Assembly: GCA_044222225.1 (NCBI GenBank)
Contig: JBGANR010000005.1
Span: 1 to 64,000, forward strand
Direction of reading: 5' to 3'
DNA from: JBGANR01 sp044222225
GTDB taxonomy: Bacteria; Actinomycetota; Actinomycetes; Mycobacteriales; Mycobacteriaceae
Length of the DNA stretch: 64,000 nt
Shown piece after piece: positions 26,072-33,839 of the stretch. The position numbers were made by a program, and so were the translations under genes. The notes beneath the pieces were generated by a model that ran no database searches, was not told the DNA's origin, and saw only the letters and a list, made by a program, of their open reading frames with translations. How positions within the stretch are numbered: the stretch's first letter is position 1; each line of letters opens with the position of its first letter.

Positions 26072-26089
26072 TCTAGAAGAAGTTCCAGA
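26072..26089. promoter_or_regulatory. Second, imperfect TetR-type operator
   Basis: TCTAGAA-GAAG-TTCCAGA, matching the first operator's half-sites at all but one position. It ends 7 bp before the TAGGGT -10 box of the TetR gene. Two operators, one per divergent promoter, point to control of both transcripts by the same repressor. Confidence 0.65.
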
Positions 26090-26096
26090 TATTGGC

Positions 26097-26102
26097 TAGG
26101 GT
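26097..26102 (+). promoter_or_regulatory. -10 box of the leaderless TetR gene
   Basis: TAGGGT, then six bases, then the GTG at 26109. No ribosome site is present before the GTG. Confidence 0.5.
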
Positions 26103-26108
26103 CGGGAT

Positions 26109-26747
26109 GTGAGCGAGTCGCCCCGCCGGCACCGGCCCAACGCGCAGGCCCGGCGCGAGGCGCTGCTCGCGGCCGCCGCCGAGGTGGCCGCCGAGCAGGG
26201 CGTCGCCGGCATCACGCACCGGGCCGTCACCGCGAAGGCCGGTCTGCCGCTCGCGACGGCCAGCTACTTCTTCTCGTCCATCGACGAGCTCGCCCACGAG
26301 GCGCTGCGGACGTTCATGGCGGCCGATGCGGAGGCGCAGATCGCCCTCGCCGAGCAGCTCCGCGGCGAAGAGCATTCGCCGGACGAGATCGCCCACGCGT
26401 TCGCGGCGGTCGCGATGGCCCGCCACCCCGACACCCTCGCGCTGTTCGAGGCGTTTTTGGCATCGGCGCGCGATCCGCGGCATCGCGAGGCTGTCGGGGA
26501 CGCACTCGCGGCCGCCGACACCGTCGCCGCGGCGGCGCTCGCGGCCGCCGGGGCCGACGATCCGGACGCCCTCGCGCCGGCCTTCGCCGCGCTCGCCCAC
26601 GGGCTGGCCCTGCACGAGATCGCGATCCCCGGCCGCGTCACGCCGGACGGCCGGTATAGTGCGTTCCGGGCGCTTTTCCTCGGTTACCTCGTCGACGCCG
26701 GACGCGCCGACCTGGCCGCCCGACTCGCGAAACCGGAGGACTCATGA
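26109..26747 (+). CDS. TetR-family regulator
   Basis: A 212-residue protein with helix-turn-helix GVAGITHRAVTAKAGLPLAT followed by ASYFFSSIDELA. The C-terminal ligand domain is Ala-rich. It starts on GTG behind a TANNNT box and is probably leaderless. Its stop overlaps the ATG of the first DUF6924-cluster gene (ATGA), so the regulator and the paralogues downstream are on one transcript, while the divergent amidase-ybjQ transcript shares the operator region. Autoregulation through the two palindromes is likely. Ligand unknown. Confidence 0.9.
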   Translation: MSESPRRHRPNAQARREALLAAAAEVAAEQGVAGITHRAVTAKAGLPLATASYFFSSIDELAHEALRTFMAADAEAQIALAEQLRGEEHSPDEIAHAFAAVAMARHPDTLALFEAFLASARDPRHREAVGDALAAADTVAAAALAAAGADDPDALAPAFAALAHGLALHEIAIPGRVTPDGRYSAFRALFLGYLVDAGRADLAARLAKPEDS

Positions 26748-27640
26748 CGACGACGTGGCCGCGGTTGCGCGGCAAGACCTACTCGCTGATCGGGCGCACC
26801 GTGCGCGCGACGATCCACCTGGAGGACGGCTCGACGGTCCATATCCGCCGGGCGCCGGGGCTGTGGCGCGTCGATGACACGGACGGCACGATGCTTCGGC
26901 TGACGAATGACGTCGGCGACTATTTTCGCGAGGCGGACGGGACGATGCGTCTGCAGCCCAGACGCAGGGGTTCGTTCCGGATGTATTTCAACGACGTAGA
27001 GGAAGGCTCGAAGCGTCTCATTGAGCCTTATGCGATCTGGGACGCGAGCAGAGTCGACAACGGCGAGGCCCCTGTGCCGCAGCGGATCGAGCAGACCCTG
27101 GTGCGCGGCCGTGCGGGATGGCGGCTCGATTTCGGACCCGTGATCTACGTCGTCGACGACGAGACCGGGATCGGACTCTCCTACTCGTCGCCGAAGTCAT
27201 CGGCGGAACTCTCCGACCCGGTGCTCGACGAGGACTTCTCCGACGAGGTCTTCACCTGGGACGGGCCGACCGAGGACGTCGAATGCGATCGAATTCCCCG
27301 GCCGGTGCCGGAGCACAAGCGCAGGCTTCATGTGATGCCGCTGTCGCTGCCGGGCTGGATGCCATTGTCCGTGCAGGGCTCCCATATCAAGGGCGATCCG
27401 GACACTGGCGCGCTCGAGATCATGGCGTCCGCGCAGATAGGAGCCGTCGTTCGGCGATGGCCGACGGCACTGCCGGAGCCACCGTGCGCTACGAGCCGCC
27501 ATTTCACCGTCGTCGCTCGTCGCGAGGACGGGCCGTGGACCGTGGAGGTCCGTCTCCCGGAAGGTTCCGACTCGTCGGACGCCGCCGCGGTCGTCGAGTC
27601 GATCCACGACCTGCCGCCGCTGCCGAACGGATCAGCCTGA
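26744..27640 (+). CDS. Unknown protein, tandem paralogue 1 (short form)
   Basis: A 298-residue soluble protein with no signal peptide or membrane segment. It shares with the next two genes the start TTWPRLRGKTYSLIGRTVRA, the segment RLTNDVGDYFREADGTMRLQ, a block VVDDETGIGLSYSSP..ELSDPVLDEDF..EVFTWDGP, and a final region DGPWTVEVRLPEG. The middle block resembles LolA-like beta-sheet proteins of actinobacteria, which is only a suggestion. It lacks the C-terminal DUF6924-like domain of the other two copies. ATG overlaps the TetR stop, with CGGAGGA upstream. I do not know its function. Confidence 0.8.
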   Translation: MTTTWPRLRGKTYSLIGRTVRATIHLEDGSTVHIRRAPGLWRVDDTDGTMLRLTNDVGDYFREADGTMRLQPRRRGSFRMYFNDVEEGSKRLIEPYAIWDASRVDNGEAPVPQRIEQTLVRGRAGWRLDFGPVIYVVDDETGIGLSYSSPKSSAELSDPVLDEDFSDEVFTWDGPTEDVECDRIPRPVPEHKRRLHVMPLSLPGWMPLSVQGSHIKGDPDTGALEIMASAQIGAVVRRWPTALPEPPCATSRHFTVVARREDGPWTVEVRLPEGSDSSDAAAVVESIHDLPPLPNGSA

Positions 27641-27704
27641 CGATCTGAGGCGATTCGCCGGAAAGCGTCGGATGTCTTCCAGTTCGCAGGTACGCTCACC
27701 CGAC

Positions 27705-29477
27705 ATGTCGAGCGATTCGGGGATCGAGATGACGATGACGTGGCCGCGGTTACGCGGTAAGACCTATTCGTTGATGGGCCGGAGCATCCGGGCGACCGTC
27801 CACTATCCGGACGGCAGGACGGGCCGGGTGTGGAGCGCGCCCGGACGATGGCGTCTCGACGCCGACGGCGTCATCAAGGAACTGAGCAACGACGTCGGTC
27901 GATATTTCCGGGGGCCGGACGGCACGATGCGGCTCATCCGGAAACAGCCGAATGTCATGCACGCCTTCACGAGCTCGGGCATCGACCCGGTGAGCCTGCT
28001 CGAACCGCATCGGCGCTGGAGCTCCTCGTTCGTCGGCCGGGACGGTGAGCTGACGCCGACCCGGATCACCGAGGTCGTGCACGGCGGACGGCGTGCGTGG
28101 TCGGTCGAGTTCGACACGAGCAGCTATGTCCTCGACGACGAGACGGGCGTCGCGCTCGCCTATCGCAACGAACGAGGATCGATGGAGCTGTCGGATCCGG
28201 TGCTCGACGAGGAGTTCCCCGAGACACTGTTCGAGTGGAACGGTGAGGTCGAAGAGGCGAGGACGATCATCCGAAACACTCGCGATGACGTCGAGGACCG
28301 GAAGCGCCGCGGCATCGAGGAGATGGAGATGTCGCTGCCGACGTGGCTTCCGGTACGCGCGAGGGGACAGCAGATCGACGGCGACCCGGCGACCGGCGCG
28401 TTGGACGTACGGCTGATGGGCGGCGCGGCCATGATCGACGGGTATGTCCGACGCTGGCCGACGGTGATCCCCGAACCACCGTTCACCGGCAATCCCAGCC
28501 CCGTCACGGCACGGACGCAGAAGGGGCCGTGGACGATCGAAGTGCGGCTCTCCTACGGCCGCGATCCTGCCGACGCACGGCGCATCGCGGAGTCCGTGGT
28601 CGATCTGCCCGAGGTGACGCTGTCGCCGGAGGTGCTCCGGCAGATCGCCGCGGACTCGGCCGAGGCTGCCGACGACATGGAGTTGAATCTGTTGCTCGCC
28701 GATGCCAAGCCGTTGGCCGAGCATTCGGCGGGCCGATACGCCGACTCACTTCTCGTTCGCTCCGATTTCAGCGACGACGACGCCTGGCGCCGCGTCGCGA
28801 AGGCGACGATCGCGATCGACGACGAATTCGAAGCGCGACCGGGCTGTCGCATCGTCGCTGATCGCAGCGCCGAAGGCATCACGCCCGAACAGCTCGTCGC
28901 CGCCTTGCCCGAGCACAGTCCGTGCGCCGTGTTCGTCGCCGACGCCATGACGATGACGCATAAGGACATGCCGCTGCTGGCCGTCGATATCGGCCCGTTG
29001 AGTGATACGCGCGGGCAGAGTTTCCGGGTGATCCCGGCGGAGGTACTCGCCATCGAGGCGAACCTCTCCATCTCGAACATGGACTTCGACGACTTCGCGT
29101 CGGGGGCGCGTCGAAGCTCGGACGGTATCTTTCGAGGATTCCCCGAACCCCGCTATTTCTCCCTGGATGAATTGACCGATCTTGTGGCTCGGCTGCCGTC
29201 GACGCCGGTCTTCGACTCACTGCGTGCCGATATGAATCGCGATCTTCCGCGACCGACGCTCGGCGACGTGAACGGCGCGACGACCTGCGACCAGTACCTG
29301 TCCTGGCAGTATCGGCCGGTGACGGGCTATCTCGGCGAGGAGGACTTCGTCCGGGTCGTGCGGCCACTGACCGAGGTGACGGTCACGAGCGTCATGATCG
29401 ACCGTGGCTACTGGTCGATCGCGCTCTCACCCGACTGCGACGAGGTACTCGCGGCGATCCGAATCCGCCGCAACTGA
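27705..29477 (+). CDS. Unknown protein, tandem paralogue 2, with DUF6924-like domain and extra C-terminus
   Basis: 590 residues. Residues ~9-320 repeat the N-terminal module (TMTWPRLRGKTYSLMGRSIR, ELSNDVGRYFRGPDGTMRLI, ELSDPVLDEEFPETLFEWNG). Residues ~345-475 look like DUF6924: DSLLVRSDFSDDDAWRRV, CAVFVADAMTMTHKDMPLLA, and EANLSISNMDFDDFASGAR ending GIFRGF. About 115 further residues with no match I recognise follow, including WQYRPVTGYLGEEDFVRVVR. TACGCT at 27691-27696 lies 8 bases before this ATG, favouring it; the ATG at 27729 matches the starts of the sister genes and is a fair alternative. No membrane or export signal. Function unknown. Confidence 0.8.
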   Translation: MSSDSGIEMTMTWPRLRGKTYSLMGRSIRATVHYPDGRTGRVWSAPGRWRLDADGVIKELSNDVGRYFRGPDGTMRLIRKQPNVMHAFTSSGIDPVSLLEPHRRWSSSFVGRDGELTPTRITEVVHGGRRAWSVEFDTSSYVLDDETGVALAYRNERGSMELSDPVLDEEFPETLFEWNGEVEEARTIIRNTRDDVEDRKRRGIEEMEMSLPTWLPVRARGQQIDGDPATGALDVRLMGGAAMIDGYVRRWPTVIPEPPFTGNPSPVTARTQKGPWTIEVRLSYGRDPADARRIAESVVDLPEVTLSPEVLRQIAADSAEAADDMELNLLLADAKPLAEHSAGRYADSLLVRSDFSDDDAWRRVAKATIAIDDEFEARPGCRIVADRSAEGITPEQLVAALPEHSPCAVFVADAMTMTHKDMPLLAVDIGPLSDTRGQSFRVIPAEVLAIEANLSISNMDFDDFASGARRSSDGIFRGFPEPRYFSLDELTDLVARLPSTPVFDSLRADMNRDLPRPTLGDVNGATTCDQYLSWQYRPVTGYLGEEDFVRVVRPLTEVTVTSVMIDRGYWSIALSPDCDEVLAAIRIRRN

Positions 29478-29493
29478 AACCGGGAACGAGTCG

Positions 29494-30900
29494 ATGGCGA
29501 TGACGTGGCCGCGGTTGCGCAGCAAGACCTACTCCATGATCGGGCGCACCATCCGGGCGACGGTCCACTACTCCGACGGCTCCACCGGTCAGGCATGGAA
29601 CGCACCGGAACGTTGGCGCCTTGACGACGCCGACGGCGTGACAAAGCAACTGAACAACGCTGTCGGCTACTTTTTTCGAGACGAGGACGGCTCAATGCGT
29701 CTCATCCCGAAATCACCGACGACGATCGTCTCGTTCGCATCTGACGGCGACAATCCGCGGTACCTTCTCGAACCGCAGCGGTTCTGGTATCCGACCGTCT
29801 TCGAAGACTTGATGCGAACGCCGTCCCGGATCACCGAAGTGACACACGATGGTCGTCGGGCTTGGTCAGCAGAGTTCGACGACATCGCCTTCACCATCGA
29901 CGACGAAACCGGTATCGCCCTTTCCTATGCAGGCTTCGGCGGTTCGATGTCTCTGTCCGATCCCGTCCTCGATGAACTGTTCCCCAATGCGGTTTTCAGT
30001 TGGTCTGGTCCGGTAGAAGAAGCGGAGACTCGATACGCCGACGCCAGATACGCGCACGAGGTGGAACGGCGCCTGCGGGCCGAGACGATGGAGATGACGC
30101 TGCCGACGTGGTTGCCGGTGACTGTTCGGGGGCACGTGATCGATGGCGATCCGGCGACTGGAGCCCTTGATGCCAGATTCACTGGCATAGCACGTGACGC
30201 TGTTCTCCGACGATGGCCGACCGCTATTCCCGAACCGGTTTTCGGCATGGACGAACAATTCCCGGTGACAGCGCGATCGCAGTGTGGCCCGTGGACTGTC
30301 GAGGCTCGGCTAGGCGCCGGTGCCGACTCGATAGACGCCGCGGGAATCGTGGAATCCGTTGGCGCACTGCCCGACATCACGCTTTCCTCCGCGGAGCTCC
30401 GGAAACGCGCAGCCAGAGCGACGATCGAGAAGAACGAGATCGAGTTGAATCTCTGCCTCGGCGAGGCGAAGTCGCTCGACGAGTACCGTACCGGCTACGG
30501 CGACTGTGCCTTGTATATTCGCTCAGACTTCGGTGACGACGACGCCTGGCACAGGGCCGCTCTCGCCCTCATCACAGATCGCGAGAAGTACGGACGACCG
30601 GATTGCCGCATGGTCGTCGAGCGCGAGGCTGAAGACATCACCCGCGAACGATTGGTCGAACTCTACGGCGAGACCGGGCCGGCCATCGTCTTTGTCGCCG
30701 ATTCCGTGACGATGGCCCACGACGAGATTCCCTTTCTTGTCGTCGACGTCTGTTCGAGCAGCAGAACATGCGGTCAGACCTTTCGTGCCGCACTGGCCGC
30801 GACGCACTCCGTGGAGGCGAATCTCACGCTCTCCAATCTGAGTTTCGATGATTTCGCGGCCGCGGCAGGGCGAAGCGCTGACGGCGTCTACCGAGATTGA
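29494..30900 (+). CDS. Unknown protein, tandem paralogue 3, with DUF6924-like domain
   Basis: 468 residues. The N-terminal module starts MTWPRLRSKTYSMIGRTIRA and contains QLNNAVGYFFRDEDGSMRLI and SLSDPVLDELFPNAVFSWSG. The DUF6924-like domain occupies ~335-468, with CALYIRSDFGDDDAWHRA, AIVFVADSVTMAHDEIPFLV and EANLTLSNLSFDDFAAAAG; the protein ends at the domain boundary GVYRD. It begins 16 bp after paralogue 2, so they are co-transcribed. Codon third positions use more A and T than in paralogues 1 and 2, which suggests a different history or relaxed constraint. No catalytic motif was recognised. Confidence 0.8.
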   Translation: MAMTWPRLRSKTYSMIGRTIRATVHYSDGSTGQAWNAPERWRLDDADGVTKQLNNAVGYFFRDEDGSMRLIPKSPTTIVSFASDGDNPRYLLEPQRFWYPTVFEDLMRTPSRITEVTHDGRRAWSAEFDDIAFTIDDETGIALSYAGFGGSMSLSDPVLDELFPNAVFSWSGPVEEAETRYADARYAHEVERRLRAETMEMTLPTWLPVTVRGHVIDGDPATGALDARFTGIARDAVLRRWPTAIPEPVFGMDEQFPVTARSQCGPWTVEARLGAGADSIDAAGIVESVGALPDITLSSAELRKRAARATIEKNEIELNLCLGEAKSLDEYRTGYGDCALYIRSDFGDDDAWHRAALALITDREKYGRPDCRMVVEREAEDITRERLVELYGETGPAIVFVADSVTMAHDEIPFLVVDVCSSSRTCGQTFRAALAATHSVEANLTLSNLSFDDFAAAAGRSADGVYRD

Positions 30901-30945
30901 CGCTGGATTCATCCCTGGATGAACCATCATGTCTGCCGTGCCGAT

Positions 30946-32565
30946 TCAATCCGACCGCGGCATGTACTTGGCGAGTTCCTCTTCCGGGTGGTGGCGGGTG
31001 TTGAGCGGTTCGTAGCTTGCGGCGCCTTTGCGTTTCCAGAGGACGCGCGGAGTGGTGCAGCGGCGCGGCTCAGTTCCGCCCTCGGGGCCGCTCGCGCCCT
31101 CGTCGCCGTGTTCGAGGGTGTCGGCCCTTTCGAGGTCGGCGTCCGGGTGTGGGGTATCGCCGCGGCTGGTGGTCGCGTCGGTGCCGGCCAGGTTGTCGTC
31201 GGCCGGATTGTCGCGGCTCGCGGTGGTGTTGTCGCTGGTGACGGGTCGGCCGTCGGGTCCGACGAGGTCGGTCTGCCAGGTGCCGTCAGGGTTGAGCATC
31301 GGATGGCAGCCGTCACACACCAACGTCAAATACTCGATATTCGTGAAACCGCCACCACGCCATTCCACCACGTGATGCACCTGGGTGCGGGTGGCGGGTG
31401 CATCGCAGCCCGGTCTTGAGCAGCCGCGTTCAGCACCGTAGAGGGCGATGCGTTGATCCATCGATGCCAATCGGCTTCCTCGGTAGAGGTCGAGTGGTCG
31501 GCGTTGGTCGCAGACGACGAGGTAGGGGTGCATCGGTTCAGCCATCCGCACCAAATCCTTGACGGGCAGGAATCCACCCGACGCCGTCGAGGACAGTCCG
31601 GTTTCGCGTTCGAGGTCGTGGACGTCGACGGTTGCGATGACCGTGACGGGCAAACCTCGGTGCACACCCAACTCACCCGACCTAAGAACGTCACGCAGGG
31701 CGGTGACGAACGCATCGTGCTGGCGTTGGGCGTTGTTCCGCCGATCGCGGCGGGCGGCATCCAGCATGTCCTCCGCGGACGCATCAGCACCGAGCGGCTC
31801 ATCATCCGCGGGGTTGTTCACCCCCGGGCGGGCCTATTTCTCCAGGATCGGCTCCAACACCGCCCGCGCTTCCGGATCCAGATGCCCCGACAGCTTGCTC
31901 ATCCCGTACGCGTCTTGCTTCCCCAAGGTGAGGCCACGTTTCCGCTTACAGATCTCGTCGGCTTGTCTCCGGTCGGGGTCGACAAGGTTCAAGATTTTCG
32001 CGCACAGCCCTTTCACATCATCGGGCGTGACATGACGGGCAGCGGTCCCCAGGATCTCGTCGGCCATCTCGGCTTTGTCGGCGGGGACGGTGTCGATCGC
32101 TTTCGCGATCGACCGCGCGGCGACACGCGAGCAGCGGCCGTCGAACACCGCCTGTGCGGTGACCTGATGGACAGGGTCTTGGGGTTGGCCGTCGATCCCG
32201 GTGCGGGGTCCGAACACGGCGGCGTCTCGGACGCGTTGGTTAGCTTCGGAGCCGGCGATCCACGCCAGACCGCGTAGCCAGGCGCCCGGCCGCGCACCCC
32301 GTTCCCCGGGTAGCCCGCGGATCAAGCCTTCGGTGACGGCCCGCAGTTGGATGCCATCGCCGTAGCGGGACACCTGCTCGGTCGCTGCAACCACGGCTTC
32401 GATGTCGGTGTCGGCCAAAGGGATCATCGACATCCCGGCCATCAACCGGCCCGCCTCGACCTGCACCGCAGCGAGCCCGGCCACATCCAGGCCGTCGAGC
32501 CACGCGCGAACGTGTTCTGGGACCGGGACCGGTTCCAGAACGTGCGCGGGCGGGTTGATCGTCAT
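30946..32565 (-). pseudogene. DUF222/HNH endonuclease (13E12 type), interrupted by an in-frame TAG
   Basis: Two open segments in the same frame separated only by TAG at 31834-31836. The first (32565-31837, ~243 residues) is the DUF222 domain, for example AVFDGRCSRVAARSIAKAID, ending LDPEARAVLEPILEK. After the TAG the frame continues ARPGVNNPADDEP and includes the HNH nuclease motif CSRPGCDAPATRTQVHHVVE followed by CDGCHPMLNPDG. In relatives the sequence runs uninterrupted through AKxAxPGxxNP, so one base change (e.g. TAC to TAG) explains the stop. A GTG at 31821 could restart translation. TAGAAT six bases before the ATG at 32565 suggests leaderless transcription. The C-terminal ~95 residues are low-complexity and polar. 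Such genes occur in many copies in mycolate actinobacteria. Confidence 0.82.
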
Positions 32566-32960
32566 GCACCGATTCTACCGAGCATGTTCGATTAATGAGA
32601 GAGACATTTGTCACGGGAACCACAATCGGACACCAGTGACCAGAGTGTCACAGCAGGTCAAACGCATCTTATGGCACTGGTGGGGCTGGACGTTCCCGCC
32701 TGCATGTTCGATTGTCAGGCGTTCGGTCAAACACATAGACCGTCCGGCCTCCCCGGCGCGGTGACACCCGTAAGCCCGTCTCGCCGATGCCGAAACAGCT
32801 GGCGGCACCTCAAGAAAGTTCGCCGTCGCCCGGCGCAGCACCCGCCGTGCCGACGTGGTCACCGACCGGCCGAGTCGGACTATGCGATTCTGATCGTCAT
32901 CCCTCGAGCCGAGCATCGACCGTCACGGCTCGGTCTCTCCTTACGAACAGGTGGCGTCAG
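32566..32960. other. Non-coding spacer between the DUF222/HNH gene and dinB-like gene
   Basis: No convincing gene: open frames here lack coding character and recognisable sequence. The spacer is less GC-rich than its surroundings near the DUF222 side. It contains a direct repeat GCATGTTCGATT at 32582-32593 and 32702-32713 and a small inverted repeat GTGAC-N6-GTCAC at 32636-32651. The repeats may mark an old insertion but no insertion sequence ends or transposase are visible. Confidence 0.5.
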
Positions 32961-33494
32961 ATGCACGAAGTATCGGCCTTGCTGCGCGAGTACGACCGCG
33001 CCCGCGCCTACACCGACGACCTGTGGCGGGACCTGAGTCCGGACGAGGTGATCTGGCGGCCGCACGAGAACTCCAGCGCCATCGGCTGGCACCTCGGCCA
33101 TCAAGCGCACGTCGCCCATTTCATGATTCGCAATCTCACCGCGGCCGAGCCGAGTCCCGATCCGGAACTGGACGCGCTCATGGACTCCGCGCAGCCGGAA
33201 CGATTCCGCGGAGCGCTGCCCACCGTCGAGCGGCTCGCCGCCTTCCGGGAGGCCGTGGCCGAACGCGTCCACGCCAGGATCGGCGACATCGCGGCTGGGA
33301 ACGTCGGAGCGCCGTCACAGCTCACGATCGTCGCGACCCACCTGCTCGTCGCGGTGATCAACCACGAGTATCAGCACGACCAGTGGATCGGCGAGGTCCG
33401 CGCGAACGATCTCGGCCATGCCCTGCCGGACGATCCGGGCACCGATGCCGTGGCCCGCGTCGACGGCTATCTGGTGCTCGACCCGTACCGCTGA
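32961..33494 (+). CDS. DinB-family protein
   Basis: A 177-residue four-helix-bundle protein. Three metal-type His appear at the family positions: IGWHLGHQAHVAHFMI near residue 40-50 and INHEYQHDQWIGEV near residue 135. Members include mycothiol- and bacillithiol-dependent transferases and metal-binding proteins of unknown role; DinB itself is induced by DNA damage in Bacillus. The ATG follows AGGTGG. Not to be confused with DNA polymerase IV. Exact activity unknown. Confidence 0.8.
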   Translation: MHEVSALLREYDRARAYTDDLWRDLSPDEVIWRPHENSSAIGWHLGHQAHVAHFMIRNLTAAEPSPDPELDALMDSAQPERFRGALPTVERLAAFREAVAERVHARIGDIAAGNVGAPSQLTIVATHLLVAVINHEYQHDQWIGEVRANDLGHALPDDPGTDAVARVDGYLVLDPYR

Positions 33495-33503
33495 CCGCCG
33501 CCT

Positions 33504-33839
33504 TCACACGCCACGCGGCGCGTACATGATGACCGCCACGCCGACGAGGCAGATCAGCGCGCCGACGACGTCCCAGCGATCCGGCCGGAAGCCGTCGACA
33601 GCCATGCCCCACGCCAGCGATCCCGCGACGAACACGCCGCCGTACGCGGCCAGGATGCGTCCGAAGTTCGCGTCCGGCTGCAATGTCGCGACGAAGCCGT
33701 AGGCACCGAGCAGTGCGACGCCGGCGCCGATCCACGCCCAGCCCCGGTGCTCGCGCACGCCCTGCCAGACGAGCCACGCCCCGCCGATCTCACACAGCGC
33801 CGCCAGGCCGAAGAGCAGGAGCGAACGGAGCAACGTCAC
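33504..33839 (-). CDS. YnfA/UPF0060 family membrane protein
   Basis: A 111-residue protein with four hydrophobic segments, matching the YnfA length of ~108. Hallmarks are LAALCEIGGAWLVWQGVREH and ANFGRILAAYGGVFVAGSLA, then PDRWDVVGALICLVGVAVIM. YnfA relatives are small-multidrug-resistance-like in topology. The GTG overlaps the stop of the HerA-like gene (GTGA), so it is the second gene of that operon. Confidence 0.9.
   Translation of the reverse strand: MTLLRSLLLFGLAALCEIGGAWLVWQGVREHRGWAWIGAGVALLGAYGFVATLQPDANFGRILAAYGGVFVAGSLAWGMAVDGFRPDRWDVVGALICLVGVAVIMYAPRGV

Noticed and set aside
31834..31836. TAG recoding (suppression or pyrrolysine) in the DUF222/HNH gene
   Set aside because: No suppressor tRNA or pyl gene is visible, and TAG ends other ordinary genes here; a nonsense mutation is simpler.
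32608..33036. A possible 142-codon gene before the DinB-family gene
   Set aside because: No recognisable protein sequence, no codon bias, and it overlaps the DinB start in another frame.
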